Assembly: GCA_030674185.1 (NCBI GenBank)
Contig: JAPXFY010000023.1
Coordinates: 23,225,566-23,289,565 of the forward strand
Direction: 5' to 3'
Length of the DNA: 64,000 nt
DNA from: Monoplex corrugatus
Lineage: Eukaryota; Mollusca; Gastropoda; Littorinimorpha; Ranellidae
Shown here: positions 15,138-26,814 of the stretch, one piece after another
Layout: each line of letters opens with the position of its first letter
How positions within the stretch are numbered: the stretch's first letter is position 1
The notes under the pieces: generated by a model
Database searches by the model: none
Told to the model about the DNA's origin: nothing
What the model saw: only the letters and a program-made list of their open reading frames with translations
Made by a program: the position numbers and the translations under genes

Positions 15138-18100
15138 ATCACCATCATCATCATCATCATCATGTGCCCTGTTGCATGGCGTTGGCGTTGGCGATCATGG
15201 CCTTCCATACGAATCTATTCCATGTCGCTGCAAGTGCACCTCTCACCCTCTCTGTCCTCAGCAACTTTGCAAGTCCGTCCAATATTTTCTCCCTAGGTCA
15301 GTCTAGTGCTCTCTTTCCCTCCAGCTTTCCTGTTGAGGCTAGGTGCTCTAATTCTATAAATGTTTTTTGTCTTTTCCTAACCTTCTTTATAAATGTTCTT
15401 CTTGTGTCTGCCTCCTGCAAGACGATTTCGTTTGTTTTCTTTTCTGTCCCTGGAACTCTCAGCATTCTTCTTAGAAACCACATTTCAGTTGTCTCAAATT
15501 TTTTTCTGATTTTGCACATTGATTATCCACGCCTCACGACCGAACAACAATATCGGTTCTATATAATAATTAGTAATTGTCTTCCTGATGTTAATTGAAG
15601 GCATTTGTTGGTAAGAATGCTTTTCATCTTCTTGAATGCTGTTTAGCTTGGCCGACTCTGCTGGCTATTTCTGATGTGTATCTGCCATCTGGTGAGATGA
15701 TCATTCTCAGATATTTAAACTTATCAGTCTGTCTCAACGTTATTCAATCTGCTGTCATTTTGCATGAAGGGATTTTTTTTTTACTGATTACCATGACTTA
15801 AGTCTTCTTGCTATTTAGCTCCAGCTCTTTATTTTTGCTTTTTATTTCTATTATATTCACAATATTTTGTAGGTCTTTTTTTATTTTCTGCCATTAGGGT
15901 ACTGTCATCTGCGTAATGAACACTGTTTATCCTTTTTTCTGCAAGCTTTACCCGAGAGCATTCTTCTAAGTTTCTTATGATGGTTTCACTGTGAATTGAA
16001 AACAAATCTGGTGACAGGACACATCCCTGCCTAACCCCTCCTTTGATATTTTCGAAAGGGCTTATATCGTTTTCTATATTCATCGCTGCAGTTTTTTCTC
16101 AATACACATGTCTGATAATTCTTAAATCTTTCCCATGAACATTGAGCCTTTCTAACTGGTTGATCAATTCTTCGTGTCTTACCCGATCAAAAGGCTTGGT
16201 TTAATCAACAAACCATAAATATAAATCCTTATTTAACTTGACTGACCTCTGTATGAGAGTTCTTAGAAGTACATGGCATGAATAGTTCCTTTTCCTTCGA
16301 CAAATCCACATTGTTCTTCTGCTATTTCTCTTTTGATTCTGTTGCTTGTCCTCGTCATGATTATTCTGAATAGAATCTTCGTTACATGACTCATCAAGCT
16401 GATTGTACGATGAACTTCACATTCTGTGTCACTGCATTCTTTGGAGGTGAAATGAAAATTGATTTTGACATTCTTTAGGAATTTTTCTGGTGTCATACAA
16501 TTTATTTAGATGGACTGTAATTGTTTCAATACCAAATTCTTTTAGGGCCTCAATCATTTTTGTAGTAATATTGTCAGGTCCTTGGGCTTTTCTCGGTTTT
16601 TGTCTTTTTCAATACTGCTCTTACTCCTCTTTCATTATTGGTGGTCCTTCAACGTTCGTTCTTATAATTTTTTTATTTCTTTCTGTCAACGTCAGAAAGG
16701 TCTTTAATGTACTCTCCCCATCTTTCTAATATTCTTTTTTCCATAACAATCATCCCCTCTTTAGATTGTAAGCAACCAGTTTATGTGCACGTCTTTTTCC
16801 TGTGGGTAATTTCTTCAGTGTTTCTATACATAAACTGAGGATCTGTTTTGTGTCGGTCTTCTATTTCTTTGCATTTTGTTTCCAGCCAAACTTCCTTAGC
16901 TTCATTGCACCTTTTCCTGATTTCCGTGTGTATTTTTGGTATTCTTCCTTCTTTCTTTTTGTCTTCCACCATTCCTCCGTCAAGCCTAAAAATTCTATTG
17001 TCATCCAGGTTTTGTTCGCTTTTCTTTCATCTCTGGGGATTTCTTCACAAGCTTCGATTATCGAGTTTCACAACTTTGTCCATTATTCCTCACTGTCACC
17101 AACGTCCAGCAGACCACTGAATTTGTTTTGAACATGTTTGTAAAAATCTTCATGTGTCAATTGATCTGTCTTTAAGGGTCCAAGACTTATTTTGATGTTG
17201 CTTTTGGTCTGTTTTCGTTTCTTCAGTTTCAGCCTAAATCTTTCCATTACTGGATCGTACCTACTGTTGCAGTCTTCGCCTGGTAATGCTTTTACTGTCA
17301 GTAAAGACTTTCTTAATCTTTTAATAGTTTTATTGATGAGGATGTGTGTACTATCTCCTGGATTCATGTCCATTTTCGTCTGTTAGGCTGCTCAAACCAG
17401 GTGCTTCTTGTTATGAATTCAATTATCTGTGCCCACTCGACAATTTTCTCTCCTTTTTCATTTTGTGTGCCAAGGCCATCAGGTCCAACTATGTCATTCA
17501 CTCTCTCCTGTCACACTTTAGCATTAAAACCTCCCATTATTACTATAATCTCCTGTGATTTGCATTGAGCCTTGGCTGTCTTTAATACGTCACAGAAGTT
17601 GCCGATTTCTTCCTCAGTATTTGCAGATGTTGGTGCATATAATTGGATGATGTTGATATCAAACGGCTTACCATCCAATTTAAGTATTCAAAACTTGGGT
17701 CTGATATAACTCAGTATCCTTTCATAGACTTTGACTTGCACCTTTCCATTATGACGCCTACTCCTCTTTCATGTGTGTCTCCACCGGAATATATAATTTT
17801 ATGCTTGCCTAATGTTATCATGCTTGCCCCCTTGCATCTCATTTCCCCCAGTCCTAATATATTGATGTTATGCCATTCCATCTCCATCTTGACATTTTCT
17901 AATTTTCCTTTTTGCAGTAATGTTCTTACATTCCCAGGTTGCAGTTTGATTTTTTTTAGTCTGAGCACAGCGCAGTAGCTTGCCAACAGTCGGGTGTCAC
18001 CTGCGCAACATGACGGTGCCTAGTAGACGAAGGTGCTCCACACGAGCCCCGATTCACGTCATTTACCTCCGTTCTCTTTTGGCTGGCCATGTTTATCTTG

Positions 18101-18144
18101 GGAATATACCATGGTGGTTTCCCGTTGCCTTCCACCAGTTTTCT
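15138..18144 (-). mobile_element. RTE (BovB-like) LINE, decayed (LINE D, copy 1)
   Basis: Minus strand, 5' to 3': an upstream region (about 18140-17990), an APE endonuclease opening with GNVRTLLQKGKLENVK (17940 downward; GVGVIM, NIIQLYAPT and IMGGFNAKV are readable), a long linker, RT motifs (RKAQGPDNITTKMIEAL in the copy 2 version; EEQCGFVEGKGT; GGVRQGCVLSPDLFS; YADDSTLMAEN, with the catalytic YADD near 15920), and a C-terminal part ending at a (GAT)n tail at 15138-15163. Many frameshifts and stops show it is inactive. It is the same family as LINE F and was already present when the segment duplicated. Confidence 0.88.
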
Positions 18145-18868
18145 GTCGGGGTTTACTCCCCTAGCCTGGGTCTCTCCCGAAATGACCACAAGGCAGTAGT
18201 GTTTTTCTGTTAGGGTTTACTCCCCTAGCCTGGGTCTCTCCCGAAATAACCACAAGGCAGTAGTGTTTTTCTGTTAGGGTTTACTCCCCTAGCCTGGGTC
18301 TCTCCCGAAATAACCACAAGGCAGTAGTGTTTTTCTGTCGGGGTTTACTCCCCTAGCCTGGGTCTCTCCCGAAATAACCACAAGGCAGTAGTGTTTTTCT
18401 GTTAGGGTTTACTCCCCTAGCCTGGGTCTCTCCCGAAATAACCACAAGGCAGTAGTGTTTTTCTGTTAGGGTTTACTCCCCTAGCCTGGGTCTCTCCCGA
18501 AATGACCAAAAGGGAGTAGTGTTTTTCTGTTAGGGTTTACTCCCCTAGCCTGGGTCTCTCCCGAAATAACCACAAGGCAGTAGTGTTTTTCTGTTAGGGT
18601 TTACTCCCCTAGCCTGGGTCTCTCCTAAAATAACCACAAGGCAGTAGTGTTTTTCTGTTAGGGTTTACTCCCCTAGCCTGGGTCTCTCCCGAAATGACCA
18701 CAAGGCAGTAGTGTTTTTCTGTTAGGGTTTACTCCCCTAGCCTGGGTCTCTCCCGAAATAACCACAAGGCAGTAGTATTTTTCTGTTAGGGTTTACTCCC
18801 CTAGCCTGGTTCTCTCCAAAGATAACCACAAAGCAGTGGCTTTTTCCTGTTAGGGTTTACTCTCTTAG
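18145..18868 (-). repeat. 64-bp tandem array at the LINE D 5' end, copy 1
   Basis: About eleven copies of a 64-bp unit stand head to tail; the unit contains 'gggtttactcccctagcctg' and 'ccgaaataaccacaaggcag'. The start points 18190, 18254 and 18318 confirm the period. On the strand of LINE D the array lies directly upstream of the endonuclease frame, as monomer-type LINE promoters do, and the last unit runs straight into the LINE. The core GGGAGTAAACCCT also occurs in the 5' UTR of LINE B (near 39726). A promoter role is inference. Confidence 0.85.
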
Positions 18869-18869
18869 T

Positions 18870-19010
18870 CTTCTGCAGGGGAATTAAACAAGGTTGTATG
18901 CTCTCACCGTATCTGTTTAAACATCTATACGGAGCAAGTCATGAGAGCTGCCGATACATAAGTCATGGATGTAAAGATCGGAGGGAAAAAAATCACAAAA
19001 CTGCGCTATG
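18870..19010 (+). mobile_element. LINE reverse transcriptase fragment, copy 1
   Basis: A short plus-strand RT piece: GIKQGCMLSP, then after a one-base shift NIYTEQVMRAADT, a stop codon, and VMDVKIGGKKITKLRY. It is bounded by the 64-bp array on the left and by the Gypsy fragment on the right. Confidence 0.75.
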
Positions 19011-20215
19011 AAGCTTTTGGCAGGGGATACTGGTCAACGTTCAAGGCTTGGTTCACAGTCGTCTTGCAGTCACCACAATTGCAAACTTTCCAACCTTTCT
19101 TGAGAACGACAACAATTGGTGACCGTTGACTGTAGTTCACTTTGTCCAGCACCCATTCCTTTTCCAGTCTGTCAAGTTCTGCCTCAACTTTGGGGCAAAC
19201 AGCAAACGGGACAGGTCTGGCTTTCATGTACTTCGAAATGTATTTGGTATCAGGTGTAGCTTGGCATTGAACTTCCTCATTATTCTGAGTCCCTCTTCCA
19301 AAGCCACCTTATGACCGGACAACACTCTTACCAAACTCTTGGGTTTGATCCAACAGGCCTTGTTGCAGTCCAGTTTTAATTCACTAAGCCAGTCTGTCCC
19401 CATGATGATGGGCTGATTGGTGACATCAGACACGAAAACACCCAGCAGAGTTATGTGTCCTTTACACTCCTCACTGACTTTGCAGGTTCCTAACAGAGGA
19501 AGTACATGTACTTCCCTGGGGTGTCAGCTTTTTCGGAGAAGTTATGAAAATGTTTTCACTCATGATCGCTCTTGCTGACCCAGTATTTACCTGCGTTATG
19601 ATACTCCTGGCATCCTTTTGTACAACTGCAGCCAATGGAGCAGTGTTCTTGCGTGAACTACCGTCTCTGTGGTGGAACATTCCCAGAACACCAATGCCAT
19701 CTATCACATCTTCTACTTCTTCTTTCCTGTCAGCTCTCGCTGCCTGCAGTCTCTTTGGCCAATGACTAGAATCCTGCCTATCATTGCCTGATCTACACAC
19801 GACCTGCAAGTGCCCTTTTTTGCCACATTTTCTGCAATCATATGGCTTGAATCTGCAGTTGAAGGATCACGAGTCTTGCCTCACCTGTAGTAATTTATGC
19901 AGCACTTTTGCTGCTACTTGTTGCAACTGTAGAACGGTCTCCACTTCTACATTGTACCACGCTGCGTTGCAGCCGGGTTCCTTGTCAGCTCATGGGATAG
20001 CATTTCCACAGCCAGTGCAGTATCTACAGCTTTTAAACACAAGTTCTTTCACAGCTCTCAGCTTTTAGTGTCTAAATCTCAGGATCCAGTTACGAAATGC
20101 CCCTATGAGCCACATTCAGGAAGTTATCAAACAATCTGCTGTTAGATTTTGCAGGGCAGCTGCAAAGTCCAACATACTTTCATTTGGTCTCTGCCTTCAA
20201 CAGTAGTATTTCGGC
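19011..20215 (-). mobile_element. Ty3/Gypsy retrotransposon fragment (gag-PR-RT start), copy 1
   Basis: Read on the minus strand: a gag-like region (about 20215-19880), a CCHC zinc knuckle (about 19850-19790, C-x2-C-x4-H-x4-C around CGKKGHLQVVC), a protease segment (19433-19224, IIMGTDWLSELKLDCN) and the start of reverse transcriptase (19227-19006, VEAELDRLEKE then TVNQALNVDQYPLPK). It stops abruptly inside RT. No LTRs are visible, and frames are broken between gag, PR and RT. Codon-level motifs identify Ty3/Gypsy (Metaviridae-type) pol. Confidence 0.85.
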
Positions 20216-20224
20216 TCTCTACAT

Positions 20225-21190
20225 ATTCCTGACTCCTCTTTTGATGTTTTGAAAAGAGCTTATATTGTTTATCAAAAGAGGAGTCAGACAGGGTTGTGTT
20301 TTGTCACCAGATCTGTTTTCACTATATAGCGAAAACATCATGAGAAACCTAGAAGAAGACCCTGGATTAAAGGTTGGAGGGAAAATGATAAACAACATTC
20401 GGTACGCAGATGACACCGTGCTAATTGCAGAAAATGAAAGGGACCTACAAAACCTTGTGAATATACTAGAAACAGAAAGCAAAGATAAGGGGTTGGAACT
20501 AAACAGCAGGAAGACTGAAGTCATGGTGATCAGTAAAAAACATGAAATCCCCTCCTGCAAAATAACAGCAAATGGCACAACCTTGACACAGGTTAATAAG
20601 TTCAAATACCTGGGAACGGTCATTTCATCAGACGGCAGATGCACATCGGAAATAGCTGGCAGAATCGGCCAAGCCAAAACAGCATTCAAGAAGATGACAA
20701 GCATTCTTACCAACAAATGCCTATCACTTAACATCAGAAAGAGAGTCCTTGAATGTTATATAGAACCAATACTGTTGTACGGATGCGAGGCGTGGACAGT
20801 CAGCAAGCAAAGCCAGAGCAGGATTGAGGCAGCCGAGATGTGGTTTCTCAGAAGAATGTTGAGAGTACCATGGACAGGAAAGAAAACAAACGAGACAGTC
20901 TTGATGGAGGCAGACACAGGCCGATCACTGATAAGGAAGATTAGGAAAAGACAAGCAACATTTATAGGCCATTTTATGAGGAATGGGGATTTGGAGCACC
21001 TGGTCACTACGGGAAAGCTGGAGGGAAGGAGAGCACCGGGTAGACCCAGGAGAGAAATGCTGGACGGACTTGCAGGGTGGCTGAGGATGAAGAGGGTGGG
21101 GGAGATGCTGGGGGCAACAAGAGATAGAGATGTTGGAAGTCCATGGTCGCCAACGCCATGCAGCAGGGCACCTGATGATGATGATGACAT
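20225..21190 (+). mobile_element. RTE LINE 3' half with 5' inversion (LINE F, copy 1)
   Basis: One open frame (20265-21218) covers the second half of an RT and its C-terminal region: RGVRQGCVLSPDLFSLYSEN, YADDTVLIAEN (active-site YADD), KFKYLGTVISSDGR, YIEPILLYGCEAWT, RRMLRVPW and GRRAPGRPR. It ends in a (GAT)n tail at about 21174-21190. At its 5' edge, 20229-20270 encodes the same LINE region (SSFQNIKRGVRQ) on the opposite strand, so about 17 bases (ATCAAAAGAGGAGTC and flanks) occur inverted at 20231-20245 and 20273-20289. That is the signature of a 5' inversion during insertion. Confidence 0.88.
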
Positions 21191-21235
21191 ATTCCTGGTG
21201 TTCAGTGTGATCTTTTAACATTTTCTTTAGGTCAT

Positions 21236-21236
21236 C

Positions 21237-21282
<46 letters not shown>

Positions 21283-21296
21283 TCTCTCTCTCTCTG
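21236..21296. repeat. (CT)n microsatellite, copy 1
   Basis: Uninterrupted CT repeats with a few TTT interruptions. The counterpart in copy 2 is at 34114-34193. Confidence 0.95.
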
Positions 21297-21429
21297 GTGT
21301 CCCAGTGCAGGCATGAAGATTTTCTTTTTTTCTGACTCCGTTTATGCTTTGCAGACAATTGCTGGCCGAAACATCAGTCACCCGGAGCTTCTGGAGTTTT
21401 TTAAACTGTTTTTACTCTTACAAGTGTAG

Positions 21430-22140
21430 GTTACCTGATTGTTTTTACCTGGATTTCTGGCGATGTTGGTATTGGAGGCAATGAAAAGGCTGACTGACTG
21501 GCCGAGAACGCCACAAGGGTAAAGATATCTGAATCCTTGATTCCTTAGACAGATCTAAAACGCAAAGTACACAGTTACGTGAGAAATCTGTGGCAGGAGG
21601 ATTGAAGTAAACAGACAGACAACAAACTTTTTCAAATCCGCCCCAACCTGAAAGAAATTCTCCCATCTGCTGCAAGGAACCGTAGAAAAGAAACAGTGTT
21701 ATGTAGGTTACACACGGGTCACACATCCTACATTATTCGTACCTTTTAAAAAAAGAAGCACCGTGGTGTATACCTTGTGATGACCTCCTCTTTGACTACT
21801 GGGACTTGTACGATGTGAGATATAAGCACTACACAGCGGACTCCAAAAGAACCTCTTCCGAGACGTCCGTCCTATGCAATTTTCAAAAAGAACCTCTTCC
21901 GAGACGTCCGTCCTATGCAATTTTCCAATTTTACAAGAGATCAGTAGATTTCACTTTATATGATTTTACGTCCAAGTATGTTTTTTTAATTGCATTTTAG
22001 ACTCGCAAGGTTAACGGTGAGCATGGTTTTTTTATTGTTGTCTTTTATCTTAACCTGGTTGTTGTTTTTGACGTGGTGTTAGCCCAGATTTGGCTCTAGT
22101 AGTCGGCTGGGCTACAAGCAATATGAACTTGAACTTGAGA
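21430..22140 (+). mobile_element. I-clade-like LINE 3' end (RNase H and tail), copy 1
   Basis: Plus-strand codons, in broken frames, recall the end of an RNase H domain and the downstream Cys/His-rich region of I-type LINEs: VGIGGNEKADW-like, LCRLHTGHT-like, PWCIPCDD-like and IRYKHYTADS. The 3' end reads 'gacgtggtgttagccc' through 'gggctacaagcaatatgaac', a common tail. Within it a segment of about 43 bases ('gaacctcttccgagacgtcc'...) is present twice in tandem at about 21845-21930. Confidence 0.6.
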
Positions 22141-23628
22141 GCTTTCTCTGTTGGTTTTGTTGGTGCAGTCAAGCGTTTATCGATTTATAAGTTTCAGTCC
22201 TGCCACACTGATAAAGATAAAAGCTCTTGCTTCATTTTGAATATTATTTGTCCTAAAGAATGAATTCAGACGTTCAGAATAAGTGTTAACATCACCATTA
22301 ACCCTATAACAGTGTCAGATTCCTCTAAATTCCCAACTAAGGCCATTTGTCAACTTGCAGACGAACGAAAGGTAGGGAAAAATTGCTCTGACCTCAGTTA
22401 TCGTTGCAGCACTCCACAATATGAAGATACAAATGAATTCACAGTAAAGTTCCTAAAGACCAGTCACATCAACATGTATTGTCCTAGAATATGGGTAAAC
22501 ACTAATTGGAAAAAATCCTCGTCGACATTGTTGTGTTCTCACCCCAACAAAGGAGCACAGAATTCCTTTTTGGTTCACTACTGTATTCTCGTTTCATTAT
22601 ACTTGGTTTTGCAGTTAGGAAGAATGTATATATTTTTACGTTTTGAGAGAGGTCTTTTAAGTCTGAAGCGGGCGCTAAGAGGCCTGTGTGGCTTGATGAC
22701 AAAGACTAAGGATACTAAGCAGTTTTCCTTATGTGTTCAGAATCCATCTGATTGGTTTGCCAGGACAGTTAGGTCTGGATTTTCATAGACATATGAATTG
22801 TTTACCTTTGGGTACTACTGTTATTACAGCTAGTCATTACAGTTAGGGACGTAAGTGATGCTGGCCACTTGCGCTTCCTTGGGACTTTTATCCAAATGGT
22901 TACCCGTAGCATGTCTCCAGACTTAGGGAAGATGGTTCCAAAGGTATTGCGTCTTTGGTAGTGGGTTGGCATACTGTTTCTGCCCTCCATTCTTTATTGT
23001 TGTTCTGCATCTGTGAGACAGGATATAGTGTGTGCAATTGAAAGATTTTTTTCTAACAATTACCTTTAGCAAACATACGCCCGTCCATCCTTCCGGCATT
23101 GGGGGATAGTTTATGGCGAGTTTCTGGTGGGGGTTCCTTCACAGAGGAAGTTACAGGGCATATACTAACTACTATGCCTGTACAGATTTTGATTTTTGCC
23201 TTAAGCGATCAAGTATTGGTACTGGACTGGAAAGCTGCCACTGCCAACTATTTGCTTTAGTTGGACATGGTAGATGTGTTTAATGAATGTAGTAGATATG
23301 TTTAATGAATGTAGTTTTAAGACAGAAAAATGTGTTTTCGTAGTTTTAGACAAAATCGTTAAAAACGACAGATTCTATTAATTTTTGAATCTTTTAAGAA
23401 CTGCTGTCCCATCTTCTCTCCGCTTTCCCCCCAATATTTATTTGATGAATAAAGAAAGTGCCTCACATAGAAAGATTTTTGCTATTCTTTATTTTTATTT
23501 GACTAATGACTTCAAGGCCTTTTTTATGCAGTGAACAGCACTATCTTAACATCCGAATTTTCAGTTCCATTTTCTGTGTGTAGGAAAGAGGTGTGTATGT
23601 TTGCGTACAGTCATACGTATGATTGCAG
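22141..23628. other. intron, copy 1, unassigned
   Basis: A 158-codon open stretch (22312-22788) has no recognisable domain and is conserved between the copies only because the whole segment is. I see no gene here. It ends in the CAG acceptor (23626-23628) of the second CUB exon. Confidence 0.45.
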
Positions 23629-23803
23629 ATACGTGACGGAGGCTCAGCATTTGCTCCACTACTAGGCAAAGTCTACTGTGGCAATACGCAGCCCCCGATT
23701 GTTAGGTCCACACAGAACCTCCTGTGGTTGAAATTTCACTCTGATGGCAACACAGATGATGAAGAAAACGGTTTTTTGGCTACGTATACCTCGGCAAAAC
23801 CAG
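23629..23803 (+). CDS. exon encoding second half of a CUB domain, copy 1
   Basis: The 175-base exon sits between a CAG acceptor and a GTTAGT donor (from 23804). It begins IRDGGSAFAPLLGKVYCG and ends in GFLATYTSAKP, the standard second half of a CUB domain: 'IRDG', 'YCG', 'L.++F.SD', 'GF.A.Y'. It enters in phase 0 and leaves in phase 1. With the exon at 13117 it completes one CUB domain of about 120 residues. All 58 residues are identical in copy 2, in contrast to the three changes in the first-half exon. The next downstream exon in frame would be the copy 2 first-half exon at 26429; the split codon G|TG then gives valine, so the reading frame is kept. Confidence 0.9.
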
Positions 23804-23814
23804 GTTAGTAATTT

Positions 23815-24212
23815 CTCAAGTATGAACAGTTTAAGAACATGTACTTAATACGACAAAACAAGACAGGCACAAATTTTCAGCCAACTGACCTTTGTCAAGT
23901 CTATACAAAAGGAAACAAAGAGTAGGTGCACAACATTGAAAAAAAAGGAATGCCCTTTAGTGACCTTGAGCAGGAGAGAATGGCAGATGTGTCAGAGAAT
24001 TTGATTGACACCCACAGTGATGCATCTGTGATGTTGATGAGACGCTGCTGTGTTGTCCCAGTCTTCCCAGTGAGCCCAGAGCACACTCAGCTATAGATAG
24101 GAGCCGTTTGGGGGCCGAAAACTGCAAGAATGATTTTGACAGGACTGATGGGTGTCAAACCAAGAACTTTCCAGTCGGTATCCTTTGTGCTAACCATTGC
24201 ACCAAAGCTACT
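23815..24212 (-). mobile_element. tRNA-derived SINE, copy 1
   Basis: On the minus strand a tRNA-like head starts near 24212. It has a perfect A box (TGGTGCAATGG, 24204-24194) and a B box with one mismatch (GGTTTGACACC, 24161-24151), the internal RNA polymerase III promoter of tRNA-derived SINEs. The head is followed by an unrelated body. The far end (about 23880-23815, 'tttgtgcctgtcttgttttg') resembles 37970-38035, suggesting a shared tail. The exact 3' limit is uncertain. Confidence 0.6.
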
Positions 24213-25178
24213 AATTTATAATGATAATGATGAGGCCAGCAATGAAAATTTCATCACGATTTATACAACCTCCGGCATTTAGATGCTGCTCAAGACTCAT
24301 TACATTGTTAATGTAGAGAAAATAATACATAAAAACTACTGACATAAATGTTGGTCCCTTTGCTTTCCCTCCAAACCCACAGCCTATCACCATCCCGACT
24401 ACAACAACAACACAACATACTATTGTGACTCCATAGCTCCAATTTTATTGAGCATAGTTACACCTTTCCACCAAAGGCTGGCTTCAGGCGTGTGCGGTCA
24501 ATGAAAGGGCACCCTTATAACTGGATAATACTTTTCAATGAGTACTTCTAAAAATCGCCTCAATCCGGTGACTGACTAGGTTGAAAGAAACGTTTTTTTA
24601 TCCATTTTAGTATATACGTGCTGCAGTGACGTACCGAGCTTGCATCATACTAGTTTATGCGTTGTTTAAGTCATTAGTTTCTTAAGAAGAGTACAGAATG
24701 ATTTCTAAACATGCAGCATTGATTATTGGATGACACTCTAGCCTGTAGACAATATATTCCATACACAAAATTTCTTTTAAGTAGAGAGAACCAGAGAGGG
24801 GGAAAGAAATGAGCATGACTATAACGTAATGTTTGCACATATGTACATGTATGAGTGCACTTACGCGTAAGGCATAATAGAAGTATTGTATTACATATAG
24901 TGGTATATTGTGTTTGTTGGCAGTAGAAGTTCTGATCATGTTGAATGTACTTGTATAAACTCGTGGTTATCATTTCTGAATTTGCGATTGAAACTCTTCG
25001 CACGTAGTGACATTCAAACTTCTTACACAGATTCGAACAATTCACTTCGATGATTAGTTTGGTTGGAAGGAAGCGGGATGGATTAAAGGATAAATGTATG
25101 TTTGTGCATGCGCGGTCATGTGTGTGTGTTTTTCAACAATGTGGATAAATATATGCGTTTCTTTCAATCAACTAATCA

Positions 25179-25179
<1 letters not shown>

Positions 25180-25219
<40 letters not shown>

Positions 25220-25345
25220 CCCAGTCATATTCAATCCTATCCTATCCTATTGTATCCTTTCCTAACTTAGTTTGTCTTCTTGTGATATCCCATCATATCC
25301 CATCCCATCCCATCCCATGCTATCTTGCTTATCTTATCTTAGTAT
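25180..25345. repeat. (CTAT)n and CCTAT/CCCAT low-complexity tract
   Basis: (CTAT)n at 25180-25219 is followed by degenerate pentamers of the form CCTAT, CCCAT and TCTTA up to about 25345. Copy 1 has only the (CTAT)n part, so the pentamer block is private to this copy. Confidence 0.85.
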
Positions 25346-25457
25346 GTATGTATGTATGTATGTGTGTATGTATCTATATATGTATTTATGCACATGCTGG
25401 CTTGCAAACTTGTAAAACTTATATATTGAATGTGCCGGTTAGTTTGTGGGATTAAAA

Positions 25458-25458
<1 letters not shown>

Positions 25459-25542
<84 letters not shown>
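25459..25542. repeat. (GT)n microsatellite, copy 2
   Basis: A pure GT tract corresponding to 12144-12229 in copy 1. Confidence 0.95.
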
Positions 25543-25545
<3 letters not shown>

Positions 25546-26428
25546 CAGTGGGACAAGCAGAGGAGGGAAGTAGTTGGTAGACTGATTGTGTATCACGGTC
25601 AACTGAACAATTTCATCTGTCTGAAGCCGAACACATTTCATTTGTGATTGATACAGTCGTCCAGTGTACAGCTAAGCTTTTCAGTCAACTAACCATTATA
25701 AGTCTAAATTTTAAGCCAACATACATCCACAAGGCCTCGCACAAGATGGTTGCCATCTCTGCACATTAAAACAGATGATTAATTAATTAATCATTTTAGT
25801 TCAGCACTGGCACAACATTACACAGCATGTAGTAGGTGTGCAGTGTGGATTACATCGGCACAAATTTGTAACAGTGAACGATCTATCCCTCTTTGTTTCC
25901 CCTATTCCCTGTATCATTCTTTCCTTCCATCCCACCATCAATCTCTTATCTTTTGTCACTACTGCCCTGTCTCTTCTCATTCTCTCTCCATCTCTCATTC
26001 TGTCTCTGTCTCTCGCTCCTCTGGTATCATTCAGTATCAAAGTTTAGTTTCAAAAGTTTGGTTTTAGTGATTTTATTTTTGTCCCTAGATGTTAAACTGT
26101 GCCCTTTGAGGTAGATTGGTTCTTCCATAAAAACGGTTTGTGTACATTTGTTTTGTTAAAGAAATGATTCAGAATAAGGGTGTGAACGTTGTCATGGCAA
26201 AATGAAAAGCATAACCTCTGAAGGTAAAATACCATCATACATAGTGACATTTTGTCGGATTGCCTTCGACAAAGCTTTCTTGTGACAAACCAAAGGCACA
26301 GTTTCTAGACATTTGGACATATTCAATAAGCATCATTTAAAACAAAGATTCCACCCAAAAACAACAACAACAATAAGAAAAACACCGATACAAGTAAGAT
26401 ATACACTGAGTGTTCCATTTGACAACAG

Positions 26429-26613
26429 TGTGCGAGTATACCCTGAATGAAACGGAGGGCAGCTTGCAGTCTCCAGGCTACCCGGGCACATACCCGAAGG
26501 ACAAGACCTGTACATATTTCATTGAACGTCCTGCTGGTGAATTTATCACGCTCAGTTTCACTGCCTTCAATGTGGGTGACTCTTCAGAGCCATGTGATAA
26601 TGACTATGTGGAG
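26429..26613 (+). CDS. exon encoding first half of a CUB domain, copy 2
   Basis: This is the duplicate of the exon at 13117. It is again 185 bases, with a CAG acceptor (26426-26428) and a GTAAGC donor (from 26614), phase 1 in and phase 0 out. The peptide reads CEYTLNETEGSLQSPGYP and ends DNDYVE. Glu and the first Ser replace Lys and Arg of copy 1, bringing it closer to the usual CUB 'G.L.SPGYP' pattern, so copy 2 may be nearer the ancestral form. It joins to 36529-36703. Confidence 0.88.
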
Positions 26614-26735
26614 GTAAGCCCGTCAGTGTCAGTATAGTAAGCTTCACAGGCTTGCATGTTACTGGACATTAGTGTCTAACAAATGATTTAATTTGTTAGA
26701 GTTATTCGAGGAGGCCATTTCTGTATATGTGTTTG

Positions 26736-26770
26736 TGTGAGTGTGTGTTGTGTGTGTTTGTGTGTGTGTG

Positions 26771-26814
<44 letters not shown>

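Larger units (their letters stand above)
7556..24472 (+). repeat. tandem segmental duplication, copy 1
   Basis: This 16.9 kb segment is repeated head to tail at 24473-37382. Both copies start at 'aaaggctggcttcaggcgtg' and end at 'gttacacctttccacc'. Identity is very high outside microsatellites and a few insertions. This copy is longer mainly because it holds LINE C (7982-11712) and a hAT-like element (13877-14364). It contains one complete two-exon CUB domain. The junction at 24472/24473 has at most one base of microhomology (C). Whether the duplication is real or two haplotypes assembled in tandem cannot be settled from sequence alone. Confidence 0.92.

Noticed and set aside
18145..18868. 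CRISPR-like reading of the regular 64-bp array
   Set aside because: Units are contiguous with no unique spacers, the host is eukaryotic, and the array is attached to a LINE 5' end.
22312..22788. 158-codon open frame conserved in both duplicate copies
   Set aside because: Conservation is explained by the recent segmental duplication. There is no Met at the start, no recognisable domain, and the composition is like the surrounding intron.
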